NCBI GenBank assembly: GCA_035606355.1
Contig: DATNFO010000040.1
Coordinates: 75,569 to 139,568 of the forward strand
DNA: 64,000 nt
Direction of reading: 5' to 3'
From: Sulfopaludibacter sp035606355
GTDB taxonomy: Bacteria; Acidobacteriota; Terriglobia; Bryobacterales; Bryobacteraceae
Position 1 is the first letter of the stretch; each line of letters starts with the position of its first letter. A model generated the notes under the pieces. It searched no databases, was not told the origin of the DNA, and was given only the letters and a program-made list of their open reading frames with translations. The position numbers and the translations under genes were made by a program. Of this stretch, positions 33,373 to 41,148 are shown one piece after another.

Positions 33373-34740
33373 TTAGCGGCCGGTCAAATCTCCAAACGGA
33401 AAGCCGGCGGGAAGCTTCATCTTTCCAAGCTTCTTGCCGAGCATGCCACCGGAAAGCGTTTTCATCATCTTCCGGGCTTCCGAATACTGCTTCAATAACT
33501 GATTTACTTCCTGTACGCTGGTGCCACTGCCTCGCGCAATGCGGCGGCGGCGGCTCCCGTTGATAATCATGTGGTTGATGCGCTCTTTCGGCGTCATCGA
33601 ATCGATGATCGCGACCACACGATTGATTTCCTTATCATCTACTTTAACGTCTTTCAACTGCTTGAGCATCCCGACCTTGGGCATCATATCCAGAAGGGAG
33701 CTCAGCGGCCCGAGTTTGCGGATGCTTTTCAGCTGGTCGCGAAAGTCTTCCAGGGAAAAATCGTTCTCGATGAGCTTGCGCTGCATCTCCACGGTTTTCT
33801 TCTGGTCGAACTGTTCGCTGGCCTTTTCGATGAACGACAGAATGTCGCCCATCCCCAGGATGCGATTGGCCGCGCGGTCGGGGTGGAACGGCTCCAGGGC
33901 ATCGAATTTTTCGCCGATGCCGACGAACTTGAGCGGCTGACCGGTAACCTGGCGAATGGAAAGAGCGGCGCCGCCACGCGCATCGCCATCCATTTTCGTG
34001 AGGATGACGCCCGTGATGCCGAGGCGCTTGTGGAACTCATCGGCGCTTTTGACGGCGTCCTGGCCCGTCATGGCGTCGGCCACGAAGAGCACTTCGACGG
34101 GGTTGAGCTGATCCTTGAGCTGCTGCAACTCGCTCATCAACTCTTCATCGATGTGCAGCCGGCCTGCGGTATCCACCAGAAGGACATCGCGGCCATTGTT
34201 TACGGTCTCGCGCCGGGCAGAGCGGGTAAGATCCAGCGGAGCAGTTTCACCCTCGGCGCCTTCATAGATGGGCTGGCCGATTTCTTTGGCGATGACCCTG
34301 AGCTGTTCGCGGGCGGCCGGACGGTAGACGTCCACGGAGACCAGCATCGGGCGATGGCCGTTCTTGGACAGCCAGCGCGCCAGTTTCCCTGTGGATGTCG
34401 TCTTACCGGAACCTTGCAGGCCGACGATCAGAAAGACGCTGGGCGGCTCATTGGCAAAACGCAGACGGGATTCGTGGCTGCCGAGGATGCGTATGAGCTC
34501 CTCGTGCACGATCTTGATCACCTGCTGGGACGGGGAAAGCGATTGCAGCACTTCCTCGCCCATCGCTTTGACCTTGATGTTCTCGACGAGTTGTTTGACA
34601 ACTTTGAAGTTGACGTCGGCTTCCAGAAGCGCCATGCGGATTTCCCGCAGCGCGGCTTCCATGTTTTCAGCCGTGAGTTTCCCTTCACCGCGGAGATTCT
34701 TGAATACCCGCTGGAGTTTTTCCGATAAGTTGTCGAACAT
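33373..34740 (-). CDS. ffh: Signal recognition particle protein Ffh
   Basis: 455 residues from the ATG at 34738-34740 (MFDNLSEKLQ); an ATG 27 nt upstream is less likely. N domain (1-85), G domain with P-loop GLQGSGKTTSTGKLA, VDVYRPAAREQL, DTAGRLH and TKMDGDARGG, and a C-terminal M domain with the RNA-binding SRRRRIARGSGTSVQEVN. Co-translational membrane targeting GTPase. A -10-like TATAAT occurs about 60 nt upstream on the minus strand. Confidence 0.96.
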   Translation of the reverse strand: MFDNLSEKLQRVFKNLRGEGKLTAENMEAALREIRMALLEADVNFKVVKQLVENIKVKAMGEEVLQSLSPSQQVIKIVHEELIRILGSHESRLRFANEPPSVFLIVGLQGSGKTTSTGKLARWLSKNGHRPMLVSVDVYRPAAREQLRVIAKEIGQPIYEGAEGETAPLDLTRSARRETVNNGRDVLLVDTAGRLHIDEELMSELQQLKDQLNPVEVLFVADAMTGQDAVKSADEFHKRLGITGVILTKMDGDARGGAALSIRQVTGQPLKFVGIGEKFDALEPFHPDRAANRILGMGDILSFIEKASEQFDQKKTVEMQRKLIENDFSLEDFRDQLKSIRKLGPLSSLLDMMPKVGMLKQLKDVKVDDKEINRVVAIIDSMTPKERINHMIINGSRRRRIARGSGTSVQEVNQLLKQYSEARKMMKTLSGGMLGKKLGKMKLPAGFPFGDLTGR

Positions 34741-34799
34741 TGCGATTGGTTCAGAGGACAGCCGCACTACGAGCGCGGCCGCGTTCAGGTAACACTCCC

Positions 34800-34805
34800 A
34801 TTATA
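34800..34805 (-). promoter_or_regulatory. Candidate -10 box of the ffh operon
   Basis: The minus strand reads TATAAT, preceded by TTTTTGCG, directly next to the terminator hairpin at 34812-34842. No good -35 is found at 16-18 nt, so the call rests on the perfect -10 and its position before ffh. Confidence 0.35.
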
Positions 34806-34811
34806 CGCAAA

Positions 34812-34842
34812 AAGGGCGGATGGCTTATGACCATCCGCCCTT
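34812..34842 (-). terminator. Intrinsic terminator of the GSTA-repeat protein gene
   Basis: Stem AAGGGCGGATGG (34812-34823) pairs perfectly with 34831-34842 over a 7-nt loop. On the minus strand the stem is followed by a TTTTT-containing tract, and it lies 43 nt past the stop of the gene ending at 34885. Confidence 0.85.
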
Positions 34843-34884
34843 GAGAGATCAGCGGGTTGTGCCCGCTGCATTCTGCTTACAGCG

Positions 34885-36636
34885 TTACTGCGGGATTACG
34901 AGGCCCGTCAGGGAGTCGCCGGAAGAGGGGGTCACGGCCAGAAGACCGATCGTCCCGACGCCGTTGACGCCGTTGGTCGTCGTGTTGGTGCTTGTCAACA
35001 GGCCAGTGAAGGCGGTCGGCAAGTTCAGTTTGCTGGTAGAGCCGGTGGAGCCACTGCCGGTGGTGCTGTTGGGAGTGAACTTGAGGCTGATCGTGCAGTT
35101 CGGATTCACCGTGAAGGTGCCGCGAGAGGTGATGGTCTGCGCCGCGCCCGTCTGCCAGGTGAACTGGGTCATGACGAAGCTCTCGTCGGAGTTGAGTTGC
35201 AGGGTGCCGATGGCCGCGAAGGGCTGGAATGTAGTGATACTCGTGGTCCCAGCGGTGCCGGTGGAACCAGTGCTGCCGGTCGAGCCGGTGCTGCCGGTGG
35301 AAGCGGTGCTACCTGTGGAAGCGGTGCTGCCGGTCGAGCCAGTGCTGCCGGTGGAAGCGGTGCTACCCGTGGAAGCCGTGCTACCCGTCGAGCCAGTGCT
35401 GCCCGTGGAAGCCGTGCTGCCGGTGGAAGCAGTGCTGCCCGTGGAAGCCGTGCTGCCGGTGGAAGCGGTGCTGCCGGTGGAAGCCGTGCTGCCCGTGGAA
35501 GCCGTGCTGCCGGTAGAAGCGGTGCTGCCCGTGGAAGCTGTACTGCCTGTCGAAGCTGTACTGCCTGTCGAAGCGGTACTGCCAGTAGAGGCGGTACTGC
35601 CAGTTGAAGCTGTACTGCCTGTCGAAGCTGTACTGCCTGTCGAGGCGGTACTGCCAGTAGAGGCAGTAGTGCCAGTGGAACCAGTGGAGCCCGTCGAACC
35701 AGTGCTACCGGATGCAGAGACGGCGGTGGTCACCGGAGTAGCGCCGAAATACGAGAAGCCGAAGCTGACTGGGTTCTGAATCGCGGTGCAGAAATTGGCA
35801 GAGCGCTGCAGCATGCCGGTTGCGCCGTTGCCGTTTGCGTCGGTTTCGAGGAAGAGAACCTGCGAGCCGCCCGACACGATCACAGCCTGGTAACGCTGGC
35901 CGCCCGTGAGCGACAACGTGGCAGTGCAATCCGTCGCGACATTATAGGAACCGACGACGGAGTTGGCCGTAGGCGAGGAACTCGTGGCCGTATCATTGGC
36001 GGCCAGGCCGATAATGTTTCCGGCGCCATCGAAGTAGAAACGGCCGAGGCCCGGCACTGTGCCCGAAAGGCTGGTGCCCGTGCCGACCAGCCCGCCGGTA
36101 TTACCGCCGGCATTGCTGGTGCTTCCGCTGGCAGTGGTGCCCGAGCTGGTGGAGCCAGTGGACCCGGTGGTACCCGTAGAAGCCGTCGAACCCGTCGAAG
36201 CCGTGGACCCGGTGGCACCGGTCGAGGCGGTCGAGCCCGTCGAAGCCGTGGACCCGGTCGAGGCCGTCGAGCCCGTCGAAGCCGTGGACCCGGTCGAGGC
36301 CGTCGAAGCCGTGGAAGCAGTGGACCCGTTGGACCCGGTGGTGCCGGTCGACGCCGTCGAACCCGTGGAAGCAGTGCTGCCCGTCGATGCTGTCGACCCG
36401 GTGCTGGCGGTAGTGCCGGTTGAGCCGCCCGTGGTTCCGTTGTTACCGGCGAGCCGAATGGCCGTATCGTTAAGCGCGTTTACCACGTTGTTCAGGTTCG
36501 AACTGGTAACCTGTGCGTTGTACGTGCCAATCAGGTAGCTGTTATTGCAGCCTGTGATTGCCGATGCTGTTTGAGGCAGGCCAAGACCGCACACGAGCAG
36601 CCCTCCCGCCATAAGTGTCTTTTGGAATGTTTTCAT
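34885..36636 (-). CDS. Secreted protein with two Gly-Ser-Thr-Ala tandem-repeat blocks
   Basis: 583 residues with a signal peptide (about 1-26, cleavage TASA-IT) and a GGGGGAG ribosome site. Three short non-repeat segments (about 27-65, 176-305 and 460-583) are separated by two low-complexity blocks of hexapeptide GSTAST and variants, about 110 and 150 residues long. The non-repeat parts look like pieces of beta-rich domains (GRFYFDGAGNIIGLAAND, GTFTVNPNCTISLKF), each with Cys. The repeats should be extended, O-glycosylatable linkers, as in surface or adhesin-like proteins. No anchor or enzyme motif was found. It ends at a strong terminator and is monocistronic. Confidence 0.82.
   Translation of the reverse strand: MKTFQKTLMAGGLLVCGLGLPQTASAITGCNNSYLIGTYNAQVTSSNLNNVVNALNDTAIRLAGNNGTTGGSTGTTASTGSTASTGSTASTGSTASTGTTGSNGSTASTASTASTGSTASTGSTASTGSTASTGSTASTGATGSTASTGSTASTGTTGSTGSTSSGTTASGSTSNAGGNTGGLVGTGTSLSGTVPGLGRFYFDGAGNIIGLAANDTATSSSPTANSVVGSYNVATDCTATLSLTGGQRYQAVIVSGGSQVLFLETDANGNGATGMLQRSANFCTAIQNPVSFGFSYFGATPVTTAVSASGSTGSTGSTGSTGTTASTGSTASTGSTASTGSTASTGSTASTGSTASTGSTASTGSTASTGSTASTGSTASTGSTASTGSTASTGSTASTGSTASTGSTASTGSTGSTGSTASTGSTASTGSTGSTGSTASTGSTASTGSTGSTGSTGSTGTAGTTSITTFQPFAAIGTLQLNSDESFVMTQFTWQTGAAQTITSRGTFTVNPNCTISLKFTPNSTTGSGSTGSTSKLNLPTAFTGLLTSTNTTTNGVNGVGTIGLLAVTPSSGDSLTGLVIPQ
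35256..35715 (-). repeat. Coding tandem repeat, block 2 (18-bp unit)
   Basis: About 25 units of an 18-bp repeat coding for Gly-Ser-Thr-Ala-Ser-Thr, with interspersed 9-bp GST units. Synonymous variation falls in local runs of identical units, a sign of recent tandem duplication by slippage or unequal crossover. Confidence 0.9.
36112..36438 (-). repeat. Coding tandem repeat, block 1 (18-bp unit)
   Basis: The same hexapeptide as block 2 but less uniform, with GTT, GSNG, GATG and SSGT variants. On the plus strand its codons prefer GTCGA/GGTCGAG forms while block 2 prefers GCTGCC forms, so the two blocks have expanded separately. Confidence 0.85.
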
Positions 36637-36776
36637 CGATTCGCTTCTCCCCCGTGATCTCCAATTAGAACTGTGTTGACCTGTGTGCTTAATTGAAGCC
36701 CGCGAGTGCAGTATAAAAAAAGGCTGTTATCGCGTTCGGTGAAAGTCCCCACTTCCAAAAAGGCGCAAGTTGCGTT

Positions 36777-37229
36777 CTATACGGTATATGACTCCTGGTT
36801 GTGTGCAGCCGGACGGCCTGTCAATGCGGCGATATCCTTCTGGATGGCTTTCGTCCGTTCGTCGCTCGAATATTTGCGCCTCGGCCAGAAGAATCCCTTG
36901 AGCCCGTCTTTCGGTCTGCGGGGCACGATGTGCAGGTGAAGATGGGGTACGCTCTGACTCACGCGATTATTGATTGCGACGAAGGTACCGGAGGCCCCGA
37001 GCGCCTGTTCCACGGCACGGCAGAGTAGCTGCGCGCGCGTCAGAAAAGGTCCGGCAAGGGTCTCGGGCAGGTCCGGAAGTGTCTCGTAATGAACTTTCGG
37101 CACCAGGAGTGTGTGGCCTTCGAAGAGCGGACGATGATCCAGGAACGCAAGAAAATCATCGTCTTCATAAACCACGGAGGCCGCGACCTCGCGCGCGGCG
37201 ATACGGCAAAACAGGCAATCGGACGCCAT
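36777..37229 (-). CDS. HIT-family nucleotide hydrolase/transferase
   Basis: 150 residues from the ATG at 37227-37229 (MASDCLFCRIA is the family start; the longer frame lacks support). It has a CxxC zinc-type pair at residues 5-8 and the histidine triad HLHLHIVPR near residue 108. HIT proteins split nucleotide phosphoramidates or dinucleoside polyphosphates. It is divergent from tatA across an 88-nt promoter region. A second HIT gene lies at 62256. Confidence 0.9.
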   Translation of the reverse strand: MASDCLFCRIAAREVAASVVYEDDDFLAFLDHRPLFEGHTLLVPKVHYETLPDLPETLAGPFLTRAQLLCRAVEQALGASGTFVAINNRVSQSVPHLHLHIVPRRPKDGLKGFFWPRRKYSSDERTKAIQKDIAALTGRPAAHNQESYTV

Positions 37230-37317
37230 GCCCGATAGTATGACGCGGCGCTCGCGGGAAGGCGGTGAACCCCCACATGATATGATGAAGATGATCACCA
37301 TACGGGAGGAGCATTAG

Positions 37318-37767
37318 ATGTTGGGAACGCTGGGCACGCCAGAGATGATCTTCATCTTCCTCCTGGCGTTAATCCTCTTCGGTCCCAAAAAACTACCGGA
37401 GATCGGGCGGACGGTCGGGAAAGCAATTACCGAATTCCGCCGGGCGTCGAGCGAGTTGAAGAGCACGTTCGATCGGGAAATGAGAACACTGGAAGCGGAG
37501 ACGCAATCGTTGAAAACCGAAGTCGGAAACCCGTATCAATACGATACGTATAATTACGACTACAACTCGTACGAATCGAATTACGACGAGACGTACAACG
37601 CCGGCTATCACGAGGCGAACGCTGACCAACCATCCACCCCAGGCGCTTCCGAAGTTCAGAGCGCTGACTCATCGTCCGCCGTCGCGATTGAAGGCACGGT
37701 CGCGCATGGCTCCGAGCCGGCACACCCGGACGGAGACCACGAACATCCGGCGGAACACAACGCGTAA
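37318..37767 (+). CDS. tatA: Sec-independent translocase subunit TatA/TatB with Tyr/Asn-rich segment
   Basis: 149 residues with GGGAGGAG just upstream. It has one N-terminal transmembrane helix (about 6-21), the conserved FGPKKLPEIGR hinge and an amphipathic helix (30-66). The residue after the helix region is unusual: a Tyr/Asn/Asp-rich run at about 72-103 with some ten tyrosines, then an acidic Pro/His tail. It lies 7 nt before tatC. No separate TatB is nearby, so it may serve both roles. Confidence 0.88.
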   Translation: MLGTLGTPEMIFIFLLALILFGPKKLPEIGRTVGKAITEFRRASSELKSTFDREMRTLEAETQSLKTEVGNPYQYDTYNYDYNSYESNYDETYNAGYHEANADQPSTPGASEVQSADSSSAVAIEGTVAHGSEPAHPDGDHEHPAEHNA

Positions 37768-37774
37768 CTAAAGA

Positions 37775-38809
37775 ATGGCTTCATCGGAAGAAACGGCCGG
37801 GGCCGGTGTGCCCCAAGGCGGGGGTTCGTCCTCGCCTGGAGATGTCATCGACAAACTGCGCCGGCTGGCGGGTGGGGTGGGCGGAAGCCCGCCTCCCCCG
37901 CCTTCTGGTGACGGTTCTTCGGATGACGACGAAGAGGGCATGCTGCGCATGTCTTTCCTCGAGCATCTGGAGGAACTGCGCACACGCATCATTCGCGCGC
38001 TGATCGGAATCGCCGTCGCGTTCGGCGCGAGTCTCACGTTCAGCAATCAACTCTGGAATTTTGTCTGCCAGCCGGCTGTGGTGGCGCTCAAGACGCTGAA
38101 GGTGAATCCGCCGGTGCTGATCCAGATCGACCCGATGGAAGGGTTCAACATCATCTGGTTCAAACTTCCGGTGCTGTGCGCGATTTTTCTTTCCTTCCCG
38201 TGGATTGTCTATCAGGTTTGGGCGTTCGTCTCTCCTGGTCTTTACCGGCGGGAGCGGCGCTGGGCCGCTCCGTTCATCGTGTGCTCCGGCGGATTATTTC
38301 TGCTCGGCGGTTTCTTTGCCTACTTCGTCGTCTTCCGTTATGGCCTAACTTTCCTACTCGGTATAGGACTAGGCAATAACGTAGTCCCGATGGTGACGAT
38401 GTCGCATTATTTCGACCTCTTCGTCAACGTCATGCTGGGCGTTGGTGTGGTGTTCGAGCTGCCGATTCTGATTTTCTTCCTCACCCTGCTGCGCATCGTA
38501 AAACCATCGTTCCTGGTGCAGCACAGCCGCTACGCGATCCTGATTATCTTCATCATGGCGGCGGTAGTGACGCCTACTCCCGACGTATTTAACATGATGC
38601 TGTTTGCCCTGCCGATGTGCATCCTGTTCTATGTTGGTGTATTCGCCGGATATCTATTAGTACTCAACCGCGAGAACAGGAGATTCCCGTGGGGTAAGGC
38701 GATTACCATCGTCGTCGCCGTACTACTCCTACTAGCTGGAGTGCTATACATTGCCATTACCAGGTATCACTACAAGCTAGTACCTCATTGGCCGTTTCTG
38801 ACGCATTAG
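37775..38809 (+). CDS. tatC: Sec-independent translocase subunit TatC
   Basis: 344 residues. The TatC core begins near residue 58 (MSFLEHLEELRTRI) and has six transmembrane helices with PWIVYQVWAFVSPGLYRRERR, SHYFDLFVNVMLGVGVVFELPI and VVTPTPDVFNMML. It recognises twin-arginine signals; the ferredoxin at 1112 is a likely client. The first 55 residues, Gly/Ser/Pro/Asp-rich with PPPPPS, are an unusual disordered extension. The 3' third uses many CTA and GTA codons, rare in the neighbouring genes. Confidence 0.95.
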   Translation: MASSEETAGAGVPQGGGSSSPGDVIDKLRRLAGGVGGSPPPPPSGDGSSDDDEEGMLRMSFLEHLEELRTRIIRALIGIAVAFGASLTFSNQLWNFVCQPAVVALKTLKVNPPVLIQIDPMEGFNIIWFKLPVLCAIFLSFPWIVYQVWAFVSPGLYRRERRWAAPFIVCSGGLFLLGGFFAYFVVFRYGLTFLLGIGLGNNVVPMVTMSHYFDLFVNVMLGVGVVFELPILIFFLTLLRIVKPSFLVQHSRYAILIIFIMAAVVTPTPDVFNMMLFALPMCILFYVGVFAGYLLVLNRENRRFPWGKAITIVVAVLLLLAGVLYIAITRYHYKLVPHWPFLTH

Positions 38810-38875
38810 TCTACATTTCCCGCATAAGTGCGCGGGGGGCGAATGTTACTATCAGTTGACCGCGCAGGTGCGGCT

Positions 38876-38903
38876 CTCGCACGCTGGTGAATTCGCGTGC
38901 GAG
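38876..38903 (+). terminator. Hairpin downstream of tatC
   Basis: CTCGCACGC (38876-38884) pairs exactly with 38895-38903 over a 10-nt loop, 67 nt after the tatC stop. There is no T-run, so if it terminates it would be factor-dependent; it could alternatively belong to the leader of the small gene at 38968. Confidence 0.4.
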
Positions 38904-38967
38904 TGCGTTTGATGCGAGGCAGGCGTACACCGCACAAATAAGGAAGCGCGGCAACTAAAAGTCTGCG

Positions 38968-39198
38968 ATGGACCTTTACAAAGCAATTCAGGATTTGTAT
39001 GCCGAGAAAGAGAAACTCGAACGCGTCATCGCTTCACTCGAAGAGTTGCAGCGAACGGCGGGTTTGCCGCCGGTGATTCCGCGCGTGCAACGGCGCGGTC
39101 GAAAGTCAATGAACGCGCAAGAGAGGCAGGAAGTCTCGGAGCGGATGAAGAAGTATTGGGCGACCAGAAGAGAAGCGGACGAAAAGTCGAACCCCTGA
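38968..39198 (+). CDS. Small basic coiled-coil protein
   Basis: 76 residues. Residues 1-29 form a heptad-like coil (AIQDLYAEKEKLERVIASLEEL). A linker follows with an AT-hook-like RRGRKS stretch (about 42-47), then a basic helix (ERQEVSERMKKYWATRRE). It may bind DNA. A SAM methyltransferase gene is convergent 21 nt downstream. No family name recognised. Confidence 0.6.
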   Translation: MDLYKAIQDLYAEKEKLERVIASLEELQRTAGLPPVIPRVQRRGRKSMNAQERQEVSERMKKYWATRREADEKSNP

Positions 39199-39219
39199 GA
39201 GGAACGGGCGCGCGCCTGC

Positions 39220-39906
39220 CTACGCGTTCGCGTTGAAGAACCAAAGCCAGTAATACTGATCTCCGGTTCCCGCCTGATAGCGCATTTCAAAACCACAGCG
39301 CTCCGCCATTTCGCGCGCTTGCATTTCCGAATAGGAAACTCCCACCCAACTGTCACCCTCCGATTCCCGCACCCGCGGACACCCTTGTACTTGAAATTTG
39401 AAGAGCGCGCCGGGAGCCAGCAGAGAGCGCACCTCGCGCACATAGTTTTCGATGATCTGCCGGCTGGGAATATGCTGGAAGACCATCGATGAGAACGCGA
39501 AATCGAAAGGCGCGCGGTCGCGGACGGGAGTGAGATCTTTCCCGTTATTGCGAAAGACATGCGCGTTAGGAAAACGGTCTACCGCGTCGCGCGCCTGACG
39601 GACCATTTCGGGACTGATATCGACGGCGCAGACTTGACCGAAAAAACGGGCGAGTGCCCGAGTCATTCGGCCGGCTCCGCATCCGATCTCGAGGACGCGC
39701 ATGGCGGCGGGGTCCTTGCCGCGGCAGATGTTGGTCAGGTCGTTGAGAATGTCCTCTTGCAGGGAGAGTTCGCCGGACGCGAAGAATTCCTCGTCGGTCC
39801 AGCGGTCGCGGCCGGTGACGACATAATGGCGGGCGTTTTCGCGGGCCCGCTGATCCCAATCGCGGCGCATTTTCCTGAGCTGGCGCGTAGTCTCGAAGAC
39901 TCCCAT
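39220..39906 (-). CDS. SAM-dependent methyltransferase (class I)
   Basis: 228 residues with motif I VLEIGCGAGRMTRAL near residue 71, an acidic motif II in CAVDISPEMV and a later FDFAFSSMVFQHI. This is the Methyltransf_11/25-type fold. The substrate cannot be predicted. An N-terminal basic helix (TRQLRKMRRDWDQRARENAR) is common in sugar or lipid methyltransferases of biosynthetic clusters, but no such cluster is present. Confidence 0.82.
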   Translation of the reverse strand: MGVFETTRQLRKMRRDWDQRARENARHYVVTGRDRWTDEEFFASGELSLQEDILNDLTNICRGKDPAAMRVLEIGCGAGRMTRALARFFGQVCAVDISPEMVRQARDAVDRFPNAHVFRNNGKDLTPVRDRAPFDFAFSSMVFQHIPSRQIIENYVREVRSLLAPGALFKFQVQGCPRVRESEGDSWVGVSYSEMQAREMAERCGFEMRYQAGTGDQYYWLWFFNANA

Positions 39907-39986
39907 TTGTTATATTGTAAATACCCCTGTACGGAAGTGCGCGCCTAGCTCGCTTGCGTACTTTGCGATATGATAAAGGGGATAGT

Positions 39987-40062
39987 GGGCGACTAGCTCA
40001 GCTGGGAGAGCGCTGCGTTCGCAATGCAGAGGTCGGGGGTTCGATCCCCCCGTCGTCCACCA
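39987..40062 (+). tRNA. tRNA-Ala (anticodon CGC)
   Basis: A complete cloverleaf is seen: acceptor GGGCGAC paired with GTCGTCC (one G-U), D-arm GCTCAG...GAGC, anticodon stem CTGCG/TGCAG with loop TTCGCAA (anticodon CGC, reading GCG), T-arm GGGGGTTCGATCCCCC and an encoded CCA at 40060-40062. A -10-like TATGAT occurs at 39969-39974. No duplicated tRNA 3' end was found nearby, so there is no sign of an integrated element. Confidence 0.96.
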
Positions 40063-40114
40063 CTCAAACTTTCCACTGAAATTCGGTGACGACAGGGCTC
40101 GGCCGGCTGCGAGC

Positions 40115-40158
40115 AGTCGCGCTTCGCGCGACCCGACAGGAAGGATTCCTGTCGGCAC
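40115..40158. repeat. Two palindromes between tRNA-Ala and the VWA gene
   Basis: Stem GTCGCGC with loop TTC, then stem CCGACAGGAA with loop GGA. The second is identical to copies at 52175-52197 and closely related to 12275-12297. It lies 53 nt after the tRNA. Confidence 0.88.
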
Positions 40159-40200
40159 GGGCGCTGAAACCTCAGGGGCCGCCATCCGTCGAAAGCAGGC

Positions 40201-41148
40201 ATGTGGCGTGCCGCACTTCTCTTCGCCTCTATCGCGATGGCGCAGGACGTTCCCGTTTTTCGCAGCGATGTAGCGTTGGTGCACGTGGATGCCGAGGTGG
40301 TTTCGCAGGATGGCCGCGTGCTGAACGGCTTCACGCAGGCCGGTTTTCGCGTGTTGGACGAGAAGAAGCCTCAATCTGTCGCCCACTTTTCCGAAACGGA
40401 AGAACTGCTCGACCTCATTCTGCTTTTCGATATATCCGGCAGCATGAAGCCGAAAGCCGCCGCTGTGGCGGCCGCCGCTCACGAAGGGCTGCAGGAGTTA
40501 CGGCCGGGAGATCGCGTGACCGTCATGGTGTTCAACAGCCGCTCGCGCGTGGTCGCCCCTTTCAGCACGGATCTTGCCGGCGTCGAGCGCTCGATTCAGG
40601 AGCTCGTGTTGGCCGAACGCTTCCGCGGCGCCACGTTCATTCAAAGCGCGCTTTCGAACGCGGCCACGCAATTCCGCGCGGAAAGCCGCACCGGACGCCG
40701 GCGCGCCGTTCTGGTGATCACCGACAACTTCGGCCAGCTCACGCGCCGCGAAGAGACTCTGCTGCGCGAACTCTGGGAGGCCGACGCAGTGGTGAGCGGG
40801 CTGATTGTTCGAAGCGGCGCCGCGAAAACATTTCATAGCATCATGCAGGCGACCCACCCGTACCTGTATGCGGTCGAAGTGGGGATTCACGGCATTGCCG
40901 ACAAGACCGGCGGCGACTTCATCGAATCGCACGCTCCCGGCGACGATTTCCACGAGGCCATGCGCCGCCTGCGCACGCGCTACACGCTGTACTATCCGCT
41001 GCCGGATGGAGCGACCCCCGGCACGGCACGCAGCATTCGGGTGGAACTGTCGGAGCAGGCGGCCGCGCGATACCCGAAGGCGCGGCTGCGGGCGCGCACC
41101 GGATACGTCACGCCGCAATCGCCGGCTACGCCACGATTACAAAAGTAG
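40201..41148 (+). CDS. Secreted VWFA-domain protein
   Basis: 315 residues with a short signal peptide (about 1-14). Residues 20-65 form a small beta domain (VLVHVDAEVVSQDGRVLNGF-type, common in acidobacterial VWA proteins), and the VWA domain follows with the MIDAS motif DISGS near residue 83, a Thr in GATF and ITDN. The protein is likely a metal-dependent extracellular binding protein. Its 3' end overlaps the convergent mqnE gene by 23 nt. Confidence 0.85.
   Translation: MWRAALLFASIAMAQDVPVFRSDVALVHVDAEVVSQDGRVLNGFTQAGFRVLDEKKPQSVAHFSETEELLDLILLFDISGSMKPKAAAVAAAAHEGLQELRPGDRVTVMVFNSRSRVVAPFSTDLAGVERSIQELVLAERFRGATFIQSALSNAATQFRAESRTGRRRAVLVITDNFGQLTRREETLLRELWEADAVVSGLIVRSGAAKTFHSIMQATHPYLYAVEVGIHGIADKTGGDFIESHAPGDDFHEAMRRLRTRYTLYYPLPDGATPGTARSIRVELSEQAAARYPKARLRARTGYVTPQSPATPRLQK

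Noticed and set aside
35256..35715. CRISPR-like periodic repeat
   Set aside because: The 18-bp period is in frame, encodes Gly-Ser-Thr-Ala-Ser-Thr and has no unique spacers.
34820..35779. A 319-codon plus-strand frame full of VEAVLP repeats opposite the Gly-Ser-Thr-Ala gene
   Set aside because: It is the exact antisense of the repeat block and of the terminator; it has no ribosome-binding site or signal, and the minus-strand frame has a signal peptide and terminator.
39987..40062. tRNA-Ala as an integration site
   Set aside because: No repeated tRNA 3' end, integrase or foreign-looking block follows; the next genes are ordinary chromosomal ones.
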